A stretch of DNA of 64,000 nt from Bacillota bacterium. GTDB taxonomy: Bacteria; Bacillota; Clostridia; Oscillospirales; Oscillospiraceae. Position numbers and translations under genes: made by a program. The stretch spans positions 46,721-110,720 of the forward strand of contig JAUNCL010000003.1 in NCBI GenBank assembly GCA_030535235.1. The letters run 5' to 3'. Under the pieces are notes generated by a model. That model made no database searches. It was not told where the DNA came from and saw only the letters and a list, made by a program, of their open reading frames with translations. Positions 19,701 through 27,034 of this stretch are shown in pieces; position 1 is the first letter of the stretch; each line of letters begins with the position of its first letter.

Positions 19701-20725
19701 ACACCGGCGCCCTGTATGACGACACCCTGTCCGACTACATCGAGCTCCACCGGGAGGCCATCCGCCACTCCATCGCCTCCATCACCTCCCTGGACACCGC
19801 CAACGCCATGGCCGACATGATGGCCAGCAAGTTCCACCTGAACAACACCGAGCTGGTGAACCTGAACAACATGCGCAAGGAGCGGCAGCTCCTGCCCTTC
19901 GCCAAGATGCAGGGCTGCGGCAACGACTACATTTTCTTCGACAACCGGGAGGGCAAGATCTCCAGCCCCGGCTCCCTGTGCGTCAGCGTCTGCGACCGGC
20001 ACTACGGCATCGGCGGCTACGGCATCGTCCTCATTGAGAACTCCGACGTGGCCGACGCCAAGATGCGTATCTTCAACCGGGACGGCACCGAGGGCAAGAT
20101 GGCCGGCAACAGCATCCGCTGCGTGGGCAAGTACCTCTACGACAAGGGCATTGTCAGAAAGGAGTACATGACCATCGAGACTGCCGGCGGCATCAACAGC
20201 CTGGTGCTGTACATCCGCAACGGCAAGGCCAACACCGTCAGCGTGGGCATGGGCAAGGCCGACCTGCTCACCAGCAGCCTGCCCACCACCCTGCCCGGCA
20301 ACACCATCATCAACCGGCCCGTGGAGATCGCCGACGGCACCTACAACATCACCTGCGCCTCCATCGGCAACCCCCACTGCGTGGTCTTCTGTGACGATCC
20401 CTCCTCCCTGGACCTGGAGACCATCGGTCCCAAGTTCGAGCACGCCTCCTACTTCCCCGAGCGCATCAACACCGAGTTCGTGCGCATCGTCAACGACGAC
20501 ACCCTGCGTATGCGGGTCTATGAGCGGGGCAACGGCGAGACCGTGGCCTGCGGCACCGGTGCCTGCGCCGCCGTCATCGCGGCCACCGAGAACGGCTTCC
20601 TGAAGAAGGGCCAGGACATCACCGTCAAGCTGGTTGGCGGCGACCTGACCGTCAACTACACCGACGAGGAAGTCCTCCTCACCGGCGACGCCGTGCTGGT
20701 CTACGAGGGCGTCGTGGAATACTGA
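16700..20725 (+). CDS. carB: carbamoyl-phosphate synthase large subunit fused to a diaminopimelate epimerase-like domain
   Basis: A 1341-residue frame. Residues 1 to about 1055 are CarB: two ATP-grasp halves (first with GGGGGGVAYNEEEL and EVNPRVSRSSALASK, second with VIGGQNMVIAH and EVNPRASRTIPYLSK) and the C-terminal allosteric domain with ITSLDTANAMADMM. From about residue 1065 an entire DapF fold follows with no stop codon: FAKMQGCGNDY, RIFNRDGTEGKM, SIGNPHCVVF, FPERINTEF and RVYERGNGETVACGTGACA. The second catalytic cysteine (Cys1284) is present. The first, in CGNG of known DapF, is Ala1135 in MAGNSIRC. No Shine-Dalgarno precedes Met1058 or Met1070, so separate translation of the epimerase part is unlikely. 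Whether the domain is an active epimerase is doubtful. Confidence 0.93.
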   Translation: MPKDTSIKKVLVIGSGPIVIGQAAEFDYAGTQACRVLQQEGIETVLVNSNPATIMTDNAMADAVYLEPLTTETIKRIIQETRPDSLLAGLGGQTGLTIAMELAHEGFLAANNVRLIGTNADAIDKAEDRQLFKDAMARIGQPTIPSDTANDVEACVAIADRIGYPVIVRPAFTLGGGGGGVAYNEEELREKASVGLDYSPITQVLIEKYIFGWKEIEFEAMRDHNGTAITICSMENFDPVGIHTGDSIVVAPALTLGDKEYQMLRSAALKIIEELGIEGGCNCQFALNPDSFEYAVIEVNPRVSRSSALASKATGYPIAKVTAKIALGYTLDEIKNDVTGETYACFEPAVDYVVCKFPKWPFDKFHGASRKLGSQMKATGEVMSIEHTFEAALMKAVRGAEIKLDSLRRTDTSGRSLEERLASMDDLRLFTIFEALEQGVSVDHIYDVTRIDRWFIHKIKNLVDFEADLTKNGIDADRYLQGKKYGYPDKVLARLAGVEASSLPHRFPSYKMVDTCAAEFQARTPYFYSTYDDACDARTFPRSGKETVIVLGSGPIRIGQGIEFDYSSVHCVQTLKKLGYDVVIINNNPETVSTDYDTADRLYFEPLSPEDVMGVIEVEKPIGVVVAFGGQTAISLTEFLDKQGIPILGTSADGIDMAEDRGRFDALLESMNFRRPKGMSVTTLEEALSAAEELTYPVLLRPSYVIGGQNMVIAHDRGDVEKYMNVILSGGFKNDVLVDKYMPGTEIEVDVISDGVDVLMPGIMEHIERAGVHSGDSIAVYPPYTLTDKMMQVVVDCSQKLALALGTKGLVNIQYLIYQGELFVIEVNPRASRTIPYLSKVTGIPMVDLATKIMMGATLKELGYESGLWKIPPYYAVKVPVFSFEKITDANSMLGPEMKSTGEVLGLGRTFNEAIFKGLAAAGYRHYNGKGVLISVENHELPEVVGLAKKFDDLNMPMYATHDTAETIRSLGIQVTEIPHILPGTDAYRLMEEGKIGLIIYTGALYDDTLSDYIELHREAIRHSIASITSLDTANAMADMMASKFHLNNTELVNLNNMRKERQLLPFAKMQGCGNDYIFFDNREGKISSPGSLCVSVCDRHYGIGGYGIVLIENSDVADAKMRIFNRDGTEGKMAGNSIRCVGKYLYDKGIVRKEYMTIETAGGINSLVLYIRNGKANTVSVGMGKADLLTSSLPTTLPGNTIINRPVEIADGTYNITCASIGNPHCVVFCDDPSSLDLETIGPKFEHASYFPERINTEFVRIVNDDTLRMRVYERGNGETVACGTGACAAVIAATENGFLKKGQDITVKLVGGDLTVNYTDEEVLLTGDAVLVYEGVVEY

Positions 20726-20735
20726 TTCCCCATAA

Positions 20736-20781
20736 ACGAACGAATCCCCCGGTCATCCGACCGGGGGATTGTTGTTCGTTT
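20736..20781 (+). terminator. terminator of the carAB transcript
   Basis: Very stable AATCCCCCGGTC-atcc-GACCGGGGGATT stem (20743-20770) with outer AACGAAC/GTTCGTT pairing and a T-rich tail. Confidence 0.85.
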
Positions 20782-20798
20782 CTCCATTGTCGCATTTC

Positions 20799-20872
20799 GT
20801 AGGGGCGATTCACGAATCGCCCGCCCAGGTGGAGACTGTTGCGTTTCGGGCGCTTCATGAAGCGCCCCTACG
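20799..20872. repeat. two-hairpin palindromic repeat, copy A
   Basis: CGTAGGGGCG and CGCCCCTACG form perfect 10-base terminal inverted repeats. Each end is itself a hairpin (GGGGCGATTcacGAATCGCCC; GGGCGCTTcatGAAGCGCCC). A second copy lies at 31615-31695. The layout is that of a small non-autonomous or BIME-like element. Confidence 0.8.
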
Positions 20873-20920
20873 ACAGCGTGGATTGTATTCCCAACGCTGG
20901 GCGCAAGGGCGTGGGTCCCA

Positions 20921-21247
20921 TCAAAACACCAGATGGATGAGCACAAGATACAAGGCGGTTCCGCCGCCGATGGACAGGAGCATACTGTGCTTCCACCTGT
21001 GCATCGCCGCCACCGCCAGACCGGCGATGAGCTCCGGCGCACCGTGGTTCCCGGCGGTGAGGTCGATGCCCTTATAGCAGTAGACCACCAGCATGGCCAT
21101 GGCCGCCGCCGGCAGGACCTTGCCCAGGTACCGGATAAAGGCCGGGGTCTCCTTCCCCGCCGGAAAGACCAGGAAGGAGAGGAACCGGGTCAGCATGGTG
21201 ACTCCCATAATGAGGAGGACCGTCAGGATCAGTTGTGAATTGCTCAT
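20921..21247 (-). CDS. azlD: AzlD family branched-chain amino acid transport protein
   Basis: A 108-residue membrane protein with about four transmembrane helices, the small partner of AzlC in branched-chain amino acid export. The MGVTMLTRFLSFLVFPAGK and PAAAMAMLVVYC segments are typical of the family. Start ATG at 21247 overlaps the azlC stop as ATGA, so the pair is coupled; the longer frame is read-through of azlC. Confidence 0.88.
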   Translation of the reverse strand: MSNSQLILTVLLIMGVTMLTRFLSFLVFPAGKETPAFIRYLGKVLPAAAMAMLVVYCYKGIDLTAGNHGAPELIAGLAVAAMHRWKHSMLLSIGGGTALYLVLIHLVF

Positions 21248-21942
21248 TCCTCCAGCCTCCTCTCGATGGGCCGCCGCAGGAGGGTCAGAAACAGCACGAT
21301 GCCCACCATGGACGCCACGATAAAGTGGTCCGCCCCGAAGATCACCAGGCACATCAAGGAAATGCCTAAGCCCCCCAGGGTGCTGATATGGCTCTTCTCC
21401 TTCTCCCACTGGCCCACCAGGATGACGATGAACAGGGCGGTCATGGCAAAGTCTATCCCCGTGGTGTCAAAGGGGATAAACTGCCCCAGCACCGCCCCCA
21501 GGATGGTGCCGGTGATCCAATAGGTGTAGTCAAAGAGGGACACGAAAAAGTAGAACCACCCCTTGTCCACCCCCTCGGGAATGTCGGCGGAGACATTGAC
21601 GGAAAAGGTCTCGTCGCACATCCAGAAGATGGTGGGGAATTTTTTCCACCCCAGGTCCCGGTACTTCTCCAGCATGGAGATGCCGTAGAACAGATGCCGG
21701 GCATTGACCATCAGGGTCAGGAGGAAGGTACTCACCGGGGCGAACACGCCGGTGAGCACGCTGCCCGCCACGAACTGCATGGACCCGGCAAAGACAAACA
21801 GACTGATGAGGATGGGCGCCACGGGGGAAAACCCCAGCGCCTTCATATAGATTCCATAGGCCATCCCCATCACCAGAAACCCCGTCAGGATGGGGATGGT
21901 ATGGGGAAAGGCCGCTTTGGCCGCCGCTTTTTTCTCAGACAC
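21244..21942 (-). CDS. azlC: AzlC family branched-chain amino acid exporter subunit
   Basis: A 232-residue membrane protein with five to six transmembrane segments and the AzlC signatures FAGSMQFVAGSVL and NARHLFYGISM, followed by DETFSV. With AzlD it exports branched-chain amino acids or analogues. It starts with GTG at 21942 behind GGGAGGGG. Its promoter is visible 37 bases upstream. Confidence 0.9.
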   Translation of the reverse strand: MSEKKAAAKAAFPHTIPILTGFLVMGMAYGIYMKALGFSPVAPILISLFVFAGSMQFVAGSVLTGVFAPVSTFLLTLMVNARHLFYGISMLEKYRDLGWKKFPTIFWMCDETFSVNVSADIPEGVDKGWFYFFVSLFDYTYWITGTILGAVLGQFIPFDTTGIDFAMTALFIVILVGQWEKEKSHISTLGGLGISLMCLVIFGADHFIVASMVGIVLFLTLLRRPIERRLEE

Positions 21943-21978
21943 GAACCGGCCCCTCCCTTCCGCATAGCATTTCCCATA

Positions 21979-22007
21979 ATTCTAATTGTTTTGATAGGTT
22001 TTGTCAA
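21979..22007 (-). promoter_or_regulatory. azlCD promoter
   Basis: TTGACA (22007-22002), 17-base spacer, TAGAAT (21984-21979) on the minus strand. Confidence 0.85.
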
Positions 22008-22112
22008 CCTTTCTCCTGCTCTCTTTCCCCCTTTTGTCACCCCTTCCCCCATCCTCCGCATAGGATGGAGCGTCCCCCTGTCCGGGGGCAATCCACCCTG
22101 AGGAGGAATTGT

Positions 22113-22934
22113 ATGCTTGCGGTCGTATCCCAACTGCCCTACCCGATCCAGGCACTGCTGGCCACACTGATCACCTGGGGGATCACCGCCCTGGGGGCCG
22201 CCGTGGTCTTTTTCATCCGAAAACCCAACCGAAACTTTATGGACGCCATGCTGGGGCTGGCGGGCGGGGTCATGGTGGCGGCCTCCTTCTGGTCCCTGCT
22301 CTCCCCCTCCATCGAGATGTCCGGCGAGCTGGGCCTGAACCCCTGGCTCATCGCCCTGGTGGGCTTTTTGGGGGGCGGCGTGCTGCTCTTTTTAGGGGAC
22401 CGGTTCTTCACCCGGCTCCAGGCCCGGCGGGCTCTGCTGACCCAGATCGGTCTGTCCGTGGATCCCCGGGGGCGCAAGCGCAGCGCCCTGCTTCTCTTCT
22501 CCATCACCCTCCATAACATCCCCGAGGGTATGGCCATCGGCGTGGCCTTCGGCTCGGTGGCCTACGGCCTGGAGGGCAGCACCCTCATGAGCGCCTGGGT
22601 GCTGGCCCTGGGCATCGGCCTGCAGAACCTGCCCGAGGGTATGGCGGTCAGCGTCCCCCTCCGTCGGGAGGGCTGCACCCGGCGTCAGGCCTTTTTTTAC
22701 GGCCAGATCAGCGGCATCGCCGAGCCCATCGCCGGGTTCCTGGGCGCCCTGCTGGTGCTGAAGGTCCATACCTGCCTTCCCTTCCTGCTGGCCTTCGCCG
22801 CCGGGGCCATGATTTATGTGGTGGTGGAGGAGCTGATTCCCGAGAGTCAGACCAACGAGAACAAGGACTGGATGGCCCTCTTCACCCTGGTGGGCTTCTC
22901 CATCATGATGGTCCTGGATGTGGCTCTGGGCTGA
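22113..22934 (+). CDS. ZIP family divalent metal transporter
   Basis: A 273-residue inner-membrane transporter of the ZIP/ZupT family that imports zinc or related divalent metals. About eight transmembrane helices. The metal-site helices carry LHNIPEGMAIGVAFG and LQNLPEGMAVSVPLR, and FYGQISGIAEPIAG supplies the later conserved helix. The ATG at 22113 follows AGGAGGAATT; the longer frame has no ribosome binding site. Single gene, probably transcribed with the SSB-like gene 74 bases downstream. Confidence 0.92.
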   Translation: MLAVVSQLPYPIQALLATLITWGITALGAAVVFFIRKPNRNFMDAMLGLAGGVMVAASFWSLLSPSIEMSGELGLNPWLIALVGFLGGGVLLFLGDRFFTRLQARRALLTQIGLSVDPRGRKRSALLLFSITLHNIPEGMAIGVAFGSVAYGLEGSTLMSAWVLALGIGLQNLPEGMAVSVPLRREGCTRRQAFFYGQISGIAEPIAGFLGALLVLKVHTCLPFLLAFAAGAMIYVVVEELIPESQTNENKDWMALFTLVGFSIMMVLDVALG

Positions 22935-23008
22935 CCGCCTGAAATCGGGCATATTCGTCCCACCGGACCGCATAGGCTCCAGCATATTACCATTGGAGGC
23001 GGTCTGAC

Positions 23009-23644
23009 ATGGAACAAAAGGAAAACCGGGTGGTCCTGCGGGGGACCGTGGCCGGCGCGGCGGAATTTTCCCACCGGGTCCACGGCATCGATTTTTACCG
23101 GTTCCCCCTAGCGGTCCCCCGTCTGTCGGGACGGGAGGACCTGGTCAACATCTTGCTCTCCCCGGGGGAGGCCCCCCTTCCCCAGCCGGGAGACTACCTG
23201 GAGGTCACCGGACAGGTCCGGTCCTTCAACAACCGCAGCGGCGTGGGCAACCGGCTGATTATCACGGTGCTGGCCCGCTCGGTGGTCCCCGGCCAGGGAG
23301 ACCCCTGCAACCAGGTCCTTCTCACGGGGACCCTGTGCAAGGACCCGGTCCTGCGGCGGACCCCCCTGGGCCGGGACATCTGCGACCTGCTGCTGGCGGT
23401 GAACCGGAAGTACCGGCGGGCGGACTATCTGCCCTGCATCACCTGGGGCAGACTGGCCCTGTCCTGCGCCCAGCTCCGGACGGGGGATTCCCTGGCGCTG
23501 GAGGGCCGGCTCCAGAGCCGTACCTACCTGAAAACCATCGGGGACCAGACCCAGGAGCGGACGGCCTTTGAGATTTCGGTCTCCGCCCTGGAGCTGCTGG
23601 ACCAGGAGGGGGAAGAGGAGGGCCCCGACGACGAACCCCTTTAA
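23009..23644 (+). CDS. SSB-like protein with two OB folds
   Basis: A 211-residue protein built of two single-stranded-DNA-binding type OB folds. The first (about residues 1-95) has NRVVLRGTVAGAAEF and VTGQVRSFNN. The second (about 98-195) has NQVLLTGTLCKDPVLRRTPLG and the SSB-like ITWGRLALSCAQLRTGDSLAL. It ends in an acidic tail but lacks the canonical DDDIPF-type tip of replicative SSB. A paralogue with a specialised role is likely; the main ssb should be with rpsF/rpsR elsewhere. GGAGGCGG precedes the ATG. Confidence 0.78.
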   Translation: MEQKENRVVLRGTVAGAAEFSHRVHGIDFYRFPLAVPRLSGREDLVNILLSPGEAPLPQPGDYLEVTGQVRSFNNRSGVGNRLIITVLARSVVPGQGDPCNQVLLTGTLCKDPVLRRTPLGRDICDLLLAVNRKYRRADYLPCITWGRLALSCAQLRTGDSLALEGRLQSRTYLKTIGDQTQERTAFEISVSALELLDQEGEEEGPDDEPL

Positions 23645-23649
23645 CAAGG

Positions 23650-23675
23650 GGCTGACGGTCAGCCTGGGTGTTTTT
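23650..23675 (+). terminator. weak terminator after the SSB-like gene
   Basis: GGCTGA-cgg-TCAGCC six-pair hairpin followed after six bases by TTTTT. Short stem, so efficiency is doubtful. Confidence 0.4.
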
Positions 23676-23716
23676 GCTTCAATTCACACATTGTTCATAC
23701 TTCCCGGGGGCAGGTG

Positions 23717-23725
23717 TGCTAAAAT
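23717..23725 (+). promoter_or_regulatory. extended -10 promoter of the TolC-like gene
   Basis: TGC-TAAAAT with no good -35 box, 42 bases before the start codon. Confidence 0.5.
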
Positions 23726-23766
23726 TTAGTACGTATTCTAACAATCTACCCCTGGGAGGACTTTTT

Positions 23767-25185
23767 ATGAAAACACGAATCCTGTCTCTCTGTCTGGCCG
23801 GAACCATGCTCCTGTCCACCAGCGTCACCGCCGCAGCAGCCCGGGTGGGCAGCAACCAGCCCAAATCCGCCGTCAGCCACGAATGGGCCGTGACCCCCGT
23901 GTACGAGACGCTGTCCTTCGACCAGATCGACCGAAGGGTCCGGGCCAACAATCTCACTGTTCAGTCCTTGGAAGAGACCATCGCCTCCATGGAGGCAATG
24001 AACTGGGACAAGGTCATCGACGAGATGGAAGACGGCATCGAGGAGATGGAGGATCAGATCGACCTGATGAAAAGCAACCTCAGCAAGATCAGCACTGTCA
24101 AAGCCGGTCTCAGCAGTGCCTTTGACGCCCTGGCGACCCCTGTCATCCCGCCTACAGCCCCAGACGGCGGCACAGTCTCAGGGACCGCCGGAGGGACAGG
24201 CACAGGAATCGGAGCGGGTATCACAGACGGCATTGAAAAGCTCGCGCAACTGACCTACATGGACTTCAGCGTAAAGAGCCTGGAATCCACCCTGGAATCC
24301 ATGGAGGACCAGCTGGATGACCTGAAGGAGCAGAAGAAGGAATACAACGAAAAGACCCTCCCCGACACCAAGCGGCAGATCGCGTCCTCCGTGGACCAAA
24401 TCGTCGCCGGGGCAGAATCCCTCTATCTCACCATCCTCTCCATTCAGCTTCAGGGGAAGGCCCTGGAGGAGGGCATGGCCGCCCTGGACCGCACCGTGGC
24501 CGAGATGGAACTCCGCTATGAGCGGGGCCAGATCTCCCGGCTCACCCTCACCCAGGTGAAGAACGGCGTCGGCGCACTGAACACCAACGCGAAAAACCTG
24601 GACGTTACTTTGTCCTCCCTGTACTCCTCCCTCCAATCCCTGCTGGGGGAGCCCATCACCGGCGAAATGAACCTGGCCGCACTGCCCGCAGTGACCGCCG
24701 ACGACATTGCCGCCCTTTCCTACACCAAGGACCTGGAGAAGGCCAAGGAGGCCAGCTACAGCCTCTACTCTGCCGCCCGCACCGTGGAGGACGCAGAGGA
24801 GGACATGGAGGACGCCCGGAAGGAGGAGGGCAAGAACAGCTATCAGTATAAGATGGCTCAGCACACCTATGAGTCCGCCGTGCTCTCCCAGAAGTCTGCC
24901 GTCCAGAGCTTTGAGGTGTCCTTCCGGAATCTCTACAACCAACTCACCCCCGCCCTGGTCAAGTACACCACCGCCGAGACCAACCTGGACTACGAGACCC
25001 AGGTCTATCAGGCCCAGGAGCTCAAGTACCAGCTGGGCAATCTCTCGGCCAATGCCCTGGCCGACGCCAGGGACACCCTGGAGAGCGCCAGACGGGACCT
25101 GGAATCAGCCCGGATGGACCTCTTCACCGCCTGGCACAACTACCAGAATGCCGTGACCCGGGGCATCGTGTCCAGCGGCTCCTGA
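23767..25185 (+). CDS. secreted TolC-like coiled-coil protein
   Basis: A 472-residue protein with a clear signal peptide (MKTRILSLCLAGTMLLSTSV, cleavage near the AAAAR region). The mature part is almost entirely long amphipathic helices arranged as two repeats, the pattern of the outer membrane efflux protein (TolC) family: ERGQISRLTLTQVKNGV and the matching LGNLSANALADARDTLESAR are the equivalent segments after each long helix. A Gly/Thr/Pro-rich linker (about residues 120-145) separates the N-terminal helices. Such proteins occur in Clostridia although these lack an outer membrane, so a barrel role is unclear. GGGAGGA precedes the ATG. No efflux pump genes are adjacent. Confidence 0.72.
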   Translation: MKTRILSLCLAGTMLLSTSVTAAAARVGSNQPKSAVSHEWAVTPVYETLSFDQIDRRVRANNLTVQSLEETIASMEAMNWDKVIDEMEDGIEEMEDQIDLMKSNLSKISTVKAGLSSAFDALATPVIPPTAPDGGTVSGTAGGTGTGIGAGITDGIEKLAQLTYMDFSVKSLESTLESMEDQLDDLKEQKKEYNEKTLPDTKRQIASSVDQIVAGAESLYLTILSIQLQGKALEEGMAALDRTVAEMELRYERGQISRLTLTQVKNGVGALNTNAKNLDVTLSSLYSSLQSLLGEPITGEMNLAALPAVTADDIAALSYTKDLEKAKEASYSLYSAARTVEDAEEDMEDARKEEGKNSYQYKMAQHTYESAVLSQKSAVQSFEVSFRNLYNQLTPALVKYTTAETNLDYETQVYQAQELKYQLGNLSANALADARDTLESARRDLESARMDLFTAWHNYQNAVTRGIVSSGS

Positions 25186-25370
25186 CCCCTTTGAGAGAGG
25201 GAGGAAATTTGTTTACAATTTGGAAATCAAATTCATAATTTGGTTACATCATTCCAATATTCTGGTCACAATTCTCCGGTAGGATATGACCTGTAAGCAG
25301 CAGAGAACAAAATCACTTCTGACTTAACTTACACACTCTCTTTTCTCTCTCTTTTCTCTCTTTTGAAAAA
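25186..25370. other. intergenic spacer with a polypyrimidine tract
   Basis: AT-rich non-coding DNA after the TolC-like gene. It ends in an imperfect direct repeat of CTCTCTTTT units at about 25334-25364. I see no supported reading frame. With the terminator and promoter that follow, it makes up the 478-base gap before the dehydrogenase. Confidence 0.5.
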
Positions 25371-25412
25371 GAACGGCAGCGACCTGGGAAATCGCTGTCG
25401 TTCCTTTTTTTA
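25371..25412. terminator. bidirectional terminator
   Basis: GAACGgCAGCGA-cctgggaaa-TCGCTGtCGTTC followed by a T-rich run; AAAAA on the other side gives activity on the minus strand too. Confidence 0.8.
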
Positions 25413-25518
25413 TTTTAATTATCCTTTCAAAATAACGACTTTGTTGCATAATATAATATTCAAAAGCTTGTTTCTGAAAAAGTCTTTCCATTTTCACCAA
25501 AAAACACCGAAACAATCG

Positions 25519-25547
25519 TTGATTTCCGTCATTTCCTGTGTTAAAGT
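25519..25547 (+). promoter_or_regulatory. candidate promoter of the second acyl-CoA dehydrogenase
   Basis: TTGATT (25519-25524), 17-base spacer, TAAAGT (25542-25547); leader about 110 nt. Confidence 0.6.
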
Positions 25548-25663
25548 GATATCGTACAATTTGTCCTTGGCCGGAAACGAATGTCGAAACATCTGTCACA
25601 GGACAGCGCTTTCAGTCAAGCAGGCCAGTTGGTTTTTACCAATGCAAAAAAGGAGACACTTTT

Positions 25664-26806
25664 ATGAATTTTGAACTGAACGAACAGCAACTGTCGATCC
25701 AGAAGATGGCTCGTGAATTCACCGAGAAGAAGGTTCTCCCCGGCGTGATCGAGCGTGACGAATCCCGCGAGTACAACGTGGATCTGTACAAGGAAATGTC
25801 CAAGATGGGCTTCATCGGTCTGCCCTATGCAAAGGAATACGGCGGTCAGGGCCTGGGCTACATGGAGTATGCCCTGGCGATCGAGGAGATCTCCAAGGTC
25901 GATCCCTCCCTGTCTGTTTCTTTCTCTGTTTCCACCTCCCTGTACGGCGGCTCCCTGTACTTCTCCGAAGCCACCGACGAGCAGCTCAAGCGCTGGATGC
26001 CCCCCGTCATGCGTGACGGCCACTTCGGCTCCTTCGGCCTGACTGAGCCCACCGCAGGCTCCGACGTCAGCGGCATGAAGACCTTCGCAGAGCGTCAGGG
26101 CGACGAGTTCGTCATCAACGGCAGCAAGTGCTTCATCACCAACGGTCCTCTGTCCGACTACTATGCTGTCTACGCTCTCACCGACCACGAGATGGGCCCC
26201 AAGAGCATGGCTACCTTCATCGTGGAGAGAAACACTCCCGGCTTCTCCATCGGCGCCCGTCACAACACCATGGGTATCCGCAGCGCCATGGTCAGCGAGC
26301 TGTACTTCGATAACGTCCGCATCCCCGTGGGCAACATGATCTCCACCCCCGGCAAGGGCTTTGCCACCGCTATGAAGACCCTGGACGGCGGCCGCATCGG
26401 CATCGCATCCCAGGCTCTGGGCATCGCCGAGGGCGCCTTCGAGATCGCTCGTCAGTACATGAAGCAGCGTGAGCAGTTCAAGAAGCCCATCTACAAGAAC
26501 CAGCACCTGGCCTTCCGTATGGTGGATATGGCCAACCAGATCGAGATGGCCAAGTACATGGTCTACAAGGCAGCCTGCGACAAGGACGACCACAAGCCCT
26601 TCTCCCAGTCCGCTGCCAAGGCTAAGCTGATCGCCGCTGAGACCGCTATGCGCGTGGCCACCGACGCAGTCCAGATGATGGGCGGCAACGGCTACATGAA
26701 GGAGTATCATGTGGAGCGCCTGATGCGCGACGCCAAGATCACCCAGATCTATGAGGGCACCAGCGAGGTCCAGAAGATCGTCCTGTCCAAGACTCTGTTC
26801 GACTAA
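25664..26806 (+). CDS. acyl-CoA dehydrogenase (butyryl-CoA dehydrogenase-like)
   Basis: A 380-residue short-chain acyl-CoA dehydrogenase. The FAD/substrate motif FGLTEPTAGSDVSG, the KTFAERQGDEFVINGSKCFITNG strand region and the C-terminal QMMGGNGYMKEYHVER with IYEGTSEVQ (catalytic Glu364) are all present. It is closer to the bacterial Bcd/SCAD consensus than the paralogue at 11-1177. Monocistronic: promoter and terminator flank it and no etf genes adjoin, so electron-transfer partners are elsewhere. AAGGAGA precedes the ATG. Codon choice (CGT, GCT, GGT used freely) suggests high expression. Confidence 0.93.
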   Translation: MNFELNEQQLSIQKMAREFTEKKVLPGVIERDESREYNVDLYKEMSKMGFIGLPYAKEYGGQGLGYMEYALAIEEISKVDPSLSVSFSVSTSLYGGSLYFSEATDEQLKRWMPPVMRDGHFGSFGLTEPTAGSDVSGMKTFAERQGDEFVINGSKCFITNGPLSDYYAVYALTDHEMGPKSMATFIVERNTPGFSIGARHNTMGIRSAMVSELYFDNVRIPVGNMISTPGKGFATAMKTLDGGRIGIASQALGIAEGAFEIARQYMKQREQFKKPIYKNQHLAFRMVDMANQIEMAKYMVYKAACDKDDHKPFSQSAAKAKLIAAETAMRVATDAVQMMGGNGYMKEYHVERLMRDAKITQIYEGTSEVQKIVLSKTLFD

Positions 26807-26823
26807 GCAAATATATGGTTTCA

Positions 26824-26853
26824 AAAAGCCGCCGGGTCACCCCGGCGGCTTTT
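26824..26853. terminator. bidirectional terminator after the dehydrogenase
   Basis: AAAAGCCGCCGGG-gtca-CCCCGGCGGCTTTT; it can also end the hprK transcript, though that gene stops about 180 bases away. The 181 bases between (26854-27034) show nothing I can name. Confidence 0.9.
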
Positions 26854-27034
26854 CATTTCCACTCTTTTTTTCTCCCACGCTTTTTGAAACCCATGGTACC
26901 AGACCGTGCAGCAGGGCAACGTGGTCTGCCGGACACGCTGCAATAGGGCATCAGGGCGCCGACCTTTCAGATGATATGGCGCAGGTTCGTTTTCTCCACT
27001 TCTTTTCCGGTTTCCCTATACCGTGACTGGCAGC

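Noticed and set aside
16700-20725. CarB-DapF fusion as a simple sequencing error
   Set aside because: Possible, but the linker is in frame, codon usage is continuous and no ribosome binding site or near-stop remains at the junction. I therefore keep the fusion and list resequencing as a check.
25324-25599. 91-codon minus-strand frame in the intergenic region
   Set aside because: It covers a terminator, a promoter and a polypyrimidine tract, has no ribosome binding site and no recognisable domain.
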